NCBI GenBank assembly: GCA_009929615.1
Contig: SAAB01000003.1
Location: 1 to 64,000, forward strand
Length of the DNA stretch: 64,000 bases
Reading direction: 5' to 3'
DNA from: Clostridia bacterium
GTDB lineage: Bacteria; Bacillota; Clostridia; Lachnospirales; Lachnospiraceae
Under the pieces are notes generated by a model, which was not told where the DNA came from, did not search any database, and saw nothing but the letters and a program-made list of their open reading frames with translations. This document shows, piece by piece, positions 26,767-33,351 of the stretch (position 1 is its first letter; the number at the start of each line of letters is the position of its first letter). The position numbers and the translations under genes are program-made.

Positions 26767-27684
26767 TCAATTCCAGCAGTATAAAAGTATCATATCCAAT
26801 GCCAGACTTATCGGTACCGTCAGGGAACTGACCGCTCCGTAAATCGAAGGCCGGCAGCCACACAAGTGACAGAACGTTGGTGATGTACTGGTTGCTGGTG
26901 CCAATACACAAATGACTAAAGCTTTCTTCGCCAATGGCGATATAGGAATTAAAAACCAAATCATTAATCCCAGCAAAATACCGATGCTGTACCGCATAAT
27001 CAATATCCTGCTTATTTCTCCAATTTCACCCTTTTCTAATTCTACCTCAAAGGTGACACCAATCATAATCATCGTAATCACTATGGCTGGTGCTCCAATC
27101 ATACTGCACATCTGATTAACTCCATCAGGTAAAGAGATGCCGGCAAGCGACAGGAACAGCATTACTATGTATGTATCAAAGGGGATGGAGGAAATTAAAT
27201 TTTTGAAGAATTCCTGAATCCTGCCCTTGCTGTCTTCACCTCTGTGCATAAATCCTTTGGCCATGGAAAATGTACCACCTGTACACATGATACTGTTTCC
27301 AATATCAAACAGGCTTGTAATTACAACGGCCGCCGGTTCAAAAAAAGCGCTGATAAACGGGATGGTGAATGCTCCAATGTTATATCCGGAACCTTCTAAA
27401 ATATAAAGCGCCTTATCTTCAGGCTTCATTTTCCCTGCCATCCGGTAACTAATACCAATCATTAAAAGATTGGCTCCCAATCCAAGAAGAAAATAAACAA
27501 GCAAGTGTTCGTCTTTCTGGAAGTTACTGAAGTTTGCTATAAATGCTGCCGGAAGAATGATATACATCAATATTTTTCCAAAAACCTCTTTATATTCTTT
27601 CTTCAGAATTCCTATCCGCTTTAATCCATAGCCCCATCCAATCAAGACCATACAGCCGATGGACCGTACTAATATACCGGACAT
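26767..27684 (-). CDS. AEC-family transporter (auxin efflux carrier / malate permease type)
   Basis: 305 residues from ATG 27684, which has AGAGGAAGG nine bases upstream; an ATG at 27717 lacks any ribosome site. About ten hydrophobic helices in two halves, with the family-typical GYGLKRIGILKKE start, PAAFIANFSNFQ and GSGYNIGAFTIPF crossing. AEC carriers move dicarboxylates or other organic acids with protons or sodium. First structural gene of the catabolic operon, so it may export a product or import a co-substrate. Confidence 0.85.
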   Translation of the reverse strand: MSGILVRSIGCMVLIGWGYGLKRIGILKKEYKEVFGKILMYIILPAAFIANFSNFQKDEHLLVYFLLGLGANLLMIGISYRMAGKMKPEDKALYILEGSGYNIGAFTIPFISAFFEPAAVVITSLFDIGNSIMCTGGTFSMAKGFMHRGEDSKGRIQEFFKNLISSIPFDTYIVMLFLSLAGISLPDGVNQMCSMIGAPAIVITMIMIGVTFEVELEKGEIGEISRILIMRYSIGILLGLMIWFLIPISPLAKKALVICVLAPATSTSPTFCHLCGCRPSIYGAVSSLTVPISLALDMILLYCWN

Positions 27685-27714
27685 CCGAACCCGCCTTCCT
27701 CTCAGGACATCTTC

Positions 27715-27770
27715 CATAAAATAATAAAAGCAACAGTGCTTCGGTTTCCCGAAATAAGCACCATTGCTTT
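27715..27770 (-). terminator. Leader terminator upstream of the AEC gene
   Basis: On the minus strand AAAGCAATGGTGCTT and AAGCACTGTTGCTTT form a long stem around an inner CGG/CCG, followed by TTTTATTATTTT. It lies after the promoter at 27803-27831 and before the start codon at 27684, so it can attenuate the operon, or serve as the pucR terminator. Confidence 0.8.
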
Positions 27771-27802
27771 AATGTTTTTGTCCTGTTCTTGAATTTAGAC
27801 TT

Positions 27803-27831
27803 AGTCTACCATGGCCTTTTTTTTCTTTCAA
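27803..27831 (-). promoter_or_regulatory. Promoter of the AEC-ABC operon
   Basis: On the minus strand TTGAAA (27831-27826), a 17-base spacer and TAGACT (27808-27803). Start expected near 27796. Operator dyads lie directly upstream. Confidence 0.65.
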
Positions 27832-27837
27832 TTATTA

Positions 27838-27872
27838 TTGGCACAACTTTAATTGTACAATTGCACAACTTT
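27838..27872. promoter_or_regulatory. Putative PucR-type operators: dyad plus direct repeat
   Basis: The 16-bp TTGTACAATTGCACAA (27853-27868) is an imperfect dyad and is the reverse complement of the motif at 15465-15480 apart from one base. The word TTGGCACAACTTT at 27838-27850 and TTGCACAACTTTT at 27861-27873 form direct repeats about two helical turns apart. The dyad ends 22 bases from the -35, the usual reach of an activator. Confidence 0.55.
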
Positions 27873-27937
27873 TGTCACTGTCATTAGACATTTTGTCTAA
27901 GAAAACCTTTACGTAAGGATTTTTATTGCTTATTTTA

Positions 27938-29089
27938 TCAAAAGAGCTCCTTAATCTGAAAACAAAGAATGAATTCAAACTTAGCCTTTAACTCCGACAA
28001 GTCTCTTCCTGTAATGCTTTTTATCTTCCGAATCTGATAGTTAATCGTATTCCTGTGAACATACATACTGTCCGCCAATCGTTGAATATTTCCATTGCTC
28101 TCCAGATACTTACGAAGAAAATCAACATATTCCGTATCATTCTCCCGGTCATAATCCTCTAAAGGCCGCATCACTTCATTGTAGAAGGCCTCTAATATAT
28201 GAATATCATGAACATCCAAAAGAATCTTCATGGCCCCGAGTTCTTCATAATAAGCAATCCCATCCTGTTTTTTCTCACACAAAGGCAGCATACTATGCAC
28301 TTTGCGATAGGTGTCTGCCAAATGACCCAGACCCTGTTCCTCTGGCCCCACTGCTGTCAGATACTCATCTTCCGATGGTGACAAATACCGGCGTTCCAGT
28401 TCCTCAATTAACGCTCTCGTCTTTTCCTGAGGATAATCCTGTAAAATCAAAACCCGGTTATTACTATAGCTAAAGGTGGTAAAAGTGTCTACATATTTAC
28501 TGGCTATCTTTTCCACATAAAATTTCAAATTTGGATTCAATTCTGCCTTCGTTTCATGATTTCTATTTGAAATAATAATAATAGTATAGGTGCTCCCGAC
28601 ATGAAATCCCCGTCGTTCCAGCAGGGGAATCTGCTCATCCACAGAACCTACCCCGGCGATAACATCTTTGAAAATCCCGGTGACGGATGCCTCATTCTGC
28701 TCAGTGTTTGCAATATCCCGGCAGAAATCCCTGGTAACATCCACTAAATGAATCTCCCATGGTATTATAAATAGAGGAAAGGCCTTTTCATCACAGTAAT
28801 CTGTTATGTATTTAGGAATATCTTTAATAAAGGGACCCAGGTTTACAACCAGACCGCTGGCCTCATTGTCATAAAGGCTGTCCACAAATTCCATGAAATC
28901 ACCATCTTTATGATTCCATAAACCCGTCGTAAAAATCAGTTCGTTTCCATTTAAAAACTGACTGACTTCCTTATCCTCGACCAGATGAACCCATTCCACA
29001 AGATTCGTCATGCCATTCTGTCCGGCAATCAGACGCATCTTGTAGGTCCCGCCTGCTCTTTTCGTCAATTTTTGTAGCGTTATGGCCAT
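27938..29089 (-). CDS. PucR family transcriptional regulator
   Basis: 383 residues. The N-terminal PucR domain (residues about 8-125) starts LQKLTKRAGGTYKMRLIAGQNGMTNLVEWVHLVED, with FLNGNELIFTTG, and the C-terminus carries the PucR helix-turn-helix YLESNGNIQRLADSMYVHRNTINYQIRKIKSITGRDL (about 328-363). In Bacillus PucR activates purine-degradation genes. Ribosome site GAGGTGAT before ATG 29089, 13 bases after the HutD-hotdog gene. The next genes downstream begin behind dyads, so it is the probable activator of the island, sensing an intermediate of the pathway. Confidence 0.92.
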   Translation of the reverse strand: MAITLQKLTKRAGGTYKMRLIAGQNGMTNLVEWVHLVEDKEVSQFLNGNELIFTTGLWNHKDGDFMEFVDSLYDNEASGLVVNLGPFIKDIPKYITDYCDEKAFPLFIIPWEIHLVDVTRDFCRDIANTEQNEASVTGIFKDVIAGVGSVDEQIPLLERRGFHVGSTYTIIIISNRNHETKAELNPNLKFYVEKIASKYVDTFTTFSYSNNRVLILQDYPQEKTRALIEELERRYLSPSEDEYLTAVGPEEQGLGHLADTYRKVHSMLPLCEKKQDGIAYYEELGAMKILLDVHDIHILEAFYNEVMRPLEDYDRENDTEYVDFLRKYLESNGNIQRLADSMYVHRNTINYQIRKIKSITGRDLSELKAKFEFILCFQIKELF

Positions 29090-29102
29090 CTTATCACCTC
29101 AG

Positions 29103-30029
29103 TTATTTCTGCAGACTGTAGAAAACAAAATCTACAGTACATATCAAAACTTCCTTATCATCACGTATCTCTACGAGAAAATTACGTATCTTATGCCCTA
29201 GTTTCTTCGGCTTCGCCACCGCCGTCAAATACTTCGGCTGAAAAGCGGCATTTAAAAACTGGATATTACTGGTTACCGTTGTACAGATTCCTCCCGTTGA
29301 CGATGCAGCTATACCACAGGCTGCATCCGCCAGTGTAAACAGGCATCCTCCATGGACTGTCCCTATAGGATTCATATGCTCCGGCCGTATCTCCAATCTT
29401 GCCTTGCAGGTTCCCTCGCCTCGTTCCAGAAAGTGAACACCGATATACTTTCCAAAATCATTAGGATTTAATAAAACAGCACTGGCCGAAATCAAACGCA
29501 TTCCTTTCTTTTCCGGAATCAGTTTCAGCTGACAGAATTCCTGCCGCTTTAATTCCAGCACAAGACCGTCTCCCTCTTCACAGGAAACCGAATTGCCATC
29601 CCAATCTAACTGAAATCCTCCGTCAAAGCCCATAAGTGCAATTCGACAGTCGCCGACGCCTTCGCCAACACGCATATTAAAAATGTCATCCATCGATACA
29701 ATCCGAATAAATCCCCGGACTCCGCCTGCCATAATCATATTAAAGAATCGCCCTTGGCCGGTCACCGCCATATGCTCTTCTTCTTCACAGGTACAGGTTT
29801 CAATAGGTGATAATTCCTGCCATCTTTCATCACCGTAACTGCATCTGGCTTCACCATCCAGAAGTATATGATAACTCGACAGGCCTTCACCACCAAATCG
29901 AACAGCTTCATCCATCTTTAATTCATCTATCGAAAAAGAAATTCTGAAATCCTCACTCTTTCCATTCTCAGGGTCACAAAAAAGGACCTTATTACTTATA
30001 TTTTTTAAGTTTATTTTATTAATTTTCAT
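29103..30029 (-). CDS. HutD/Ves-like domain fused to a PaaI-type hotdog thioesterase
   Basis: 308 residues. Residues 1 to about 180 resemble the HutD/Ves cupin-like family (SSYHILLDGEARCSYGDE, RFFNMIMAGGVRGFIR, EEGDGLVLE). From about 188 on comes a hotdog fold of the PaaI type: KYIGVHFLERGEGTCKARL, NPIGTVHGGCLFTLADAACG with the catalytic Asn/His-Gly-Gly/Asp region, then a strand-rich tail. Hotdog proteins hydrolyse acyl-CoA thioesters; HutD is a histidine-degradation accessory. The combination in one chain is unusual. The gene lies upstream of pucR in the same direction, so it could make or remove the inducer. An unusual start site GGGATGTGATTAG. Confidence 0.75.
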   Translation of the reverse strand: MKINKINLKNISNKVLFCDPENGKSEDFRISFSIDELKMDEAVRFGGEGLSSYHILLDGEARCSYGDERWQELSPIETCTCEEEEHMAVTGQGRFFNMIMAGGVRGFIRIVSMDDIFNMRVGEGVGDCRIALMGFDGGFQLDWDGNSVSCEEGDGLVLELKRQEFCQLKLIPEKKGMRLISASAVLLNPNDFGKYIGVHFLERGEGTCKARLEIRPEHMNPIGTVHGGCLFTLADAACGIAASSTGGICTTVTSNIQFLNAAFQPKYLTAVAKPKKLGHKIRNFLVEIRDDKEVLICTVDFVFYSLQK

Positions 30030-30087
30030 CTAATCACATCCCTGTTACATTATATATGGTAATTTTCGAAAAAACAATGGGTTTAAC

Positions 30088-30115
30088 TGGTCATTTCCTC
30101 ATTTTGTGATATACT
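30088..30115 (+). promoter_or_regulatory. Promoter of the mgtE leader
   Basis: TGGTCA (30088-30093), 16-base spacer, TATACT (30110-30115) with an extended TGA. Start near 30122, about 50 bases before the leader peptide ATG. Confidence 0.55.
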
Positions 30116-30161
30116 ATTTGGTGGATAAATCTATATCCGAAAATTTTTTTCCGAAAGGCAG

Positions 30162-30238
30162 GTGGTTTTTATGAAACAGTCTATAGAGAGCTTTCTCGAC
30201 GTTCCTGGGCCCGAGCCCTACCATTTTATAAAAACTAC
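30162..30238 (+). promoter_or_regulatory. Foldable leader RNA in front of mgtE
   Basis: GTGGTTTTTATGAAA (30162-30176) can pair with TTTTATAAAAACTAC (30224-30238) over 15 bp with two G-U pairs. The loop holds GAGA-GCTT-TCTC (30186-30197) and GGGC-CCGA-GCCC (30207-30218). The long stem covers the leader-peptide start codon and ends only a few bases before the mgtE ribosome site AAAAGGAG. No M-box riboswitch pattern was recognised. Confidence 0.55.
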
Positions 30239-30287
30239 ATACCGAAAAGGAGAATGGCGATGTTTAATAAAATTAATGAATTATTAG
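30171..30287 (+). CDS. Proline/acidic leader peptide upstream of mgtE
   Basis: A 38-codon frame starts at ATG 30171 behind AAAGGCAGG and ends TAG at 30285-30287, 28 bases inside mgtE in another frame. Its middle, LDVPGPEPYH, alternates Pro with Gly and acidic residues, like the Mg2+-responsive MgtL leader of Salmonella (EPDPTPLP), in which low Mg2+ stalls or destabilises the ribosome. Its translation would open the 15-bp stem. I take it as a candidate regulatory leader, not a protein with its own function. The overlap with the mgtE start fits translational coupling. Prolyl-tRNA availability is another possible signal. Confidence 0.55.
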   Translation: MKQSIESFLDVPGPEPYHFIKTTYRKGEWRCLIKLMNY

Positions 30288-31594
30288 AGAACAAGCACTA
30301 TCTGGAAGCCCGTCGGGAAATCGCTGAAATGAACCCTGTTGATATAGCTGCGTTGATTGAAGAATTTCCGGAAGAGGAGCGAACCAAAATTTTCCGTCTG
30401 CTACCAAAGGCCTTGGCTGCAGATGTTTTTTCCTACCTGCCCATAGAGGTGGAGCAGGACATTATCGTTGCCCTGTCCGACCGTGAAGCCGGTCACATTC
30501 TTGATAATCTGAATGCAGATGATGCTGCCGATTTGATTGATGAGATGCCGGCCAACGTTGTCAAAAAACTTCTCGCTATTGCCGACCCGGAGACACGAAG
30601 AGATATCAACCATCTGCTTCAATATCCGGACGATTCTGCCGGAAGTATTATGACAGTGGAATTCATGGACTTCAAAGAAGGTAATTCCGTTGAACAGGCA
30701 CTTCATAAGATTCGCATGGAAGGTATCGATAAAGAGACAATCAATACCTGTTATATTCTGAACCCTCACCGTCGTCTGGTTGGTGCAGTTTCCCTGCGAC
30801 GTCTGTTACTCAGTGACCCTGTTGAACGTTTACAGAATATTATGGAAGACCATGTTATCTCCGTAAACACCCGGATGGACCAGGAAGAAGTTGCCCAGCT
30901 TTTTCAGAAATATGACTTTACAGCAGTTCCTGTTGTTGACAGCGAAAATCGTCTGGTGGGCATTATCACCGTCGATGATATCGTGGATATTTTGCAGCAG
31001 GAGGCCACCGAAGATATTGAAAAGATGGCTGCTATCACACCAACGGATAAACCTTATATGAAAACCGGTGTTATAGAAACCTGGAAGAAACGTATCCCCT
31101 GGCTGCTCATACTGATGATTTCAGCCACATTCACCGGACGGATTATTTCGTCCTATGAAGCTGCTTTGGCATCCTATGTTGTGCTTACCGCATTTATTCC
31201 GATGTTCATGGATACCGGCGGTAATGCCGGAAGCCAGGCTTCTGTATCTGTCATTCGTGGTCTTTCCCTGAATGAGATTGACTATAAAGATACACCGGCT
31301 ATTATATGGAAAGAACTCCGTGTTGGCATCCTCATCGGCGGAACCCTCGCCCTGGCTAACTTCATCAAGCTGCTAGTCATTGAGCGTGTAACGATTCCTA
31401 TTGCTGCCGTTGTCTGCCTGACACTGGTAGTCACTGTCCTCTTTGCAAAAATCGTAGGATGTTCTCTTCCAATTCTTGCAAAACGACTCGGATTTGACCC
31501 GGCAGTTATGGCCAGTCCATTTATTACAACTATTGTGGATGCACTATCTTTGATTATTTACTTCCGAATTGCATGCATCCTGCTTCATATTTAA
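30260..31594 (+). CDS. mgtE: Magnesium transporter MgtE
   Basis: 444 residues from ATG 30260, which has AAGGAG seven bases upstream (an ATG at 30254 is too close). N-terminal MgtE domain with superhelical repeats (ALIEEFPEEERTKIFRLLP, DLIDEMPANVVKKLL), two CBS domains (ending VVDSENRLVGIITVDDIVDIL), a connecting helix and a membrane part of five helices with FMDTGGNAGSQASV and DPAVMASPFITTIVD lining the pore. It lets Mg2+ in when cytosolic Mg2+ is low. The gene is followed 23 bases on by a prolyl-tRNA deacylase. Confidence 0.95.
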   Translation: MFNKINELLENKHYLEARREIAEMNPVDIAALIEEFPEEERTKIFRLLPKALAADVFSYLPIEVEQDIIVALSDREAGHILDNLNADDAADLIDEMPANVVKKLLAIADPETRRDINHLLQYPDDSAGSIMTVEFMDFKEGNSVEQALHKIRMEGIDKETINTCYILNPHRRLVGAVSLRRLLLSDPVERLQNIMEDHVISVNTRMDQEEVAQLFQKYDFTAVPVVDSENRLVGIITVDDIVDILQQEATEDIEKMAAITPTDKPYMKTGVIETWKKRIPWLLILMISATFTGRIISSYEAALASYVVLTAFIPMFMDTGGNAGSQASVSVIRGLSLNEIDYKDTPAIIWKELRVGILIGGTLALANFIKLLVIERVTIPIAAVVCLTLVVTVLFAKIVGCSLPILAKRLGFDPAVMASPFITTIVDALSLIIYFRIACILLHI

Positions 31595-31617
31595 ATTACA
31601 ACAAGTGAGATGATACT

Positions 31618-32169
31618 ATGTCTATAATTACAGATACGACGGTTTATGACGGTGCTCCCTCCGATGAAAGGGGCCGTCAGGAACGGGAACTTAATGTTTA
31701 CCGGCTTTTAGAAAAACTGGATATACCTTTTCGCCGCCTGGACCATGGGGCTGCGATGACCATGGAGGACTGTGATGGTATCGATGCCCTTCTGGATATC
31801 GACCACTGTAAGAATCTATTTTTACGCAATACCCAGAAAACCGAATTCTATCTTCTCCTTCTTCCCCATCATAAGAAATTCCGCACTGCCGTCCTTTCAA
31901 AACAGATTGGCACCGCCCGGCTTTCTTTTGCTGAAGAGGAATTCATGGTCAAATTCCTGAATATTCACCCCGGCTCGGTCAGCATCATGGGATTGATGAA
32001 TGATTCCGAAAAAAGAGTTCATCTTCTTATTGATACCGATTGTCTTCAGGGGAAATATATGGGATGCCATCCCTGCGTGAACACATCAAGTCTTCAGATA
32101 AAAACCTCTGACATTTATGACAAATTTCTCAAATACACAGGACACGTACCGGTTGCAGTAACACTTTGA
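31618..32169 (+). CDS. YbaK/ProX-type aminoacyl-tRNA deacylase (prolyl-tRNA associated)
   Basis: 183 residues. Marks of the Cys/Ala-tRNA(Pro) deacylase fold: FRRLDHGAAMTMEDC, CKNLFLRNTQKTEFYLLLLPHHKKF, LHPGSVSIMGLMND-type GSVS loop and GCHPCVNTSSL near the end. It hydrolyses mischarged Ala- or Cys-tRNA(Pro) (ProX family). Only 23 bases separate it from mgtE. It shares the Pro-rich leader of that operon, which might not be chance. Confidence 0.85.
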   Translation: MSIITDTTVYDGAPSDERGRQERELNVYRLLEKLDIPFRRLDHGAAMTMEDCDGIDALLDIDHCKNLFLRNTQKTEFYLLLLPHHKKFRTAVLSKQIGTARLSFAEEEFMVKFLNIHPGSVSIMGLMNDSEKRVHLLIDTDCLQGKYMGCHPCVNTSSLQIKTSDIYDKFLKYTGHVPVAVTL

Positions 32170-32182
32170 CCGGCCTGTAACC

Positions 32183-32220
32183 AAAAAAATCTTCACATTT
32201 ATTTTGTGAAGATTTTTTTA
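32183..32220 (+). terminator. Terminator after the deacylase gene
   Basis: AAAATCTTCACA and TGTGAAGATTTTTTT form a stem with a T-run, 14 bases after the stop codon. Confidence 0.85.
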
Positions 32221-32239
32221 TGCTTTTTTCAAAAATATG

Positions 32240-32310
32240 TTGACACACGACATATGTCGTGATACGATATAGTCACAGAACGATATATCGTCACTCGACA
32301 TATCGAGTGA
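32240..32310 (+). promoter_or_regulatory. PadR promoter with three palindromic operators
   Basis: TTGACA (32240-32245) and TACGAT (32263-32268) are 17 bases apart. The palindrome CACGACATATGTCGTG (32246-32261) lies exactly in the spacer. Two more palindromes follow: ACGATATATCGT (32280-32291) and TCACTCGACATATCGAGTGA (32291-32310). PadR proteins usually repress their own promoters through such ATAT-centred dyads. Confidence 0.75.
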
Positions 32311-32336
32311 CGAGTCAATATAGAAGAGGTGATTGG

Positions 32337-32666
32337 ATGAGTAAAAAAAACGAACCATTAACAGAAAGCTACTATTATATTTTGCTTTGCCTGTATCATT
32401 CGCCAAACCATGGTTATGGCATTATGCAGGAAACCGCCCGGCTGTCCGATAACAATGTAAAGATTGGTTCCGGAACCATGTATGGAGCCACCAGCAATAT
32501 GATGAAGAAAGGCTGGATTCAGGAAACTCTCAGTGATAATCCTGAGGATAAAAGAAAACGGCTTTACGCTCTTACTGAAGCGGGCCGAGATATTATAGAG
32601 CAGGAAATCCAACGTTTGAAACATTTGGTGGATATCGCTGAACATGTTATAAAGGGGGATATTTAA
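32337..32666 (+). CDS. PadR family transcriptional regulator
   Basis: 109 residues from ATG 32337 (AGAGGTGATTGG upstream). Winged-helix PadR core: TESYYYILLCLYHSPNHGYGIMQ, GSGTMYGATSNMMKKGWI, DKRKRLYALTEAG and a C-terminal helix. Its stop overlaps the next gene by one base (TAATG). It should bind the palindromes in its own promoter and derepress a small operon in response to an unknown ligand. Confidence 0.92.
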   Translation: MSKKNEPLTESYYYILLCLYHSPNHGYGIMQETARLSDNNVKIGSGTMYGATSNMMKKGWIQETLSDNPEDKRKRLYALTEAGRDIIEQEIQRLKHLVDIAEHVIKGDI

Positions 32667-33286
32667 TGATGAAAGATACAATGACACGCCTTACCGTTTA
32701 CCCTGTATGGGAATATAAAAAAGAAGAAGAAGCTTTAAACAAGGCCTCTGCTGAAGGACGTCAGCTCGTAAAAGGCGGCTGTTTCCACTCTGTTTTCCGC
32801 AAAGATGATTCTGTCCGTTATATTTATCAGTTAGACTATTGCCCGACACCGGATAGTAAAGAACGCTATATCGAGTGCTTTAATGATGCCGGCTGGGAAT
32901 TTGTCAATTCAACTTACAATGGATGGCATTACTTCCGCCGCCCTTATACACAGGACCTGGCTCCGGAAGATTTGAAAATATACTCAGACAAAGAATCTCT
33001 ATATGCTATGGAAAATCGCTGGCTGGGTATGATTACGACCTTTTCTGTAATCTACTTTATCTTTTCCATTATCGAATTTGTCTGTTTTCTACTTTCTGCC
33101 AGCAATAGCATGGATTATGAACAACTCTTCATGTGCGGCTTTATGTTTGTCATGGGCATAACTTTCTTTCTTGGAGCCCGTTCCATAAAACGCAGCCGTG
33201 CCGGAAAAAAACCCGGATTTATTCCGCCCTTTCAAATCATTTTTCCAATAGCTATTCTTGGTCTTCTGCTTATGGCCTTTCTTTAG
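32666..33286 (+). CDS. DUF2812 domain membrane protein
   Basis: 206 residues. The DUF2812 part (about 20-110) reads VWEYKKEEEALNKASAEGRQLVKGGCFHSVFRKDDSVRYIYQLDY, CFNDAGWEFVNSTYNGWHYFRRP. Then two membrane helices (about 115-140 and 150-170) and a third near the end. DUF2812 genes are commonly paired with padR regulators. Function unknown; probably the regulated target. Confidence 0.85.
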   Translation: MMKDTMTRLTVYPVWEYKKEEEALNKASAEGRQLVKGGCFHSVFRKDDSVRYIYQLDYCPTPDSKERYIECFNDAGWEFVNSTYNGWHYFRRPYTQDLAPEDLKIYSDKESLYAMENRWLGMITTFSVIYFIFSIIEFVCFLLSASNSMDYEQLFMCGFMFVMGITFFLGARSIKRSRAGKKPGFIPPFQIIFPIAILGLLLMAFL

Positions 33287-33292
33287 ATTAAC

Positions 33293-33349
33293 AAAATGGA
33301 GTGCTGCAAAATGACTGTTTTTTAGTCAGATTGTAACACTCCATTTTTT
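33293..33349. terminator. Bidirectional terminator between the PadR operon and glgP
   Basis: AAAATGGAGTG and CACTCCATTTTTT close a longer hairpin with an inner TGACT/AGTCA. It lies between convergent genes. Confidence 0.75.
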
Positions 33350-33351
33350 GT

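Noticed and set aside
30060..30260. M-box (ykoK) riboswitch before mgtE
   Set aside because: The leader is too short and I saw none of the conserved M-box blocks; a leader peptide fits better.
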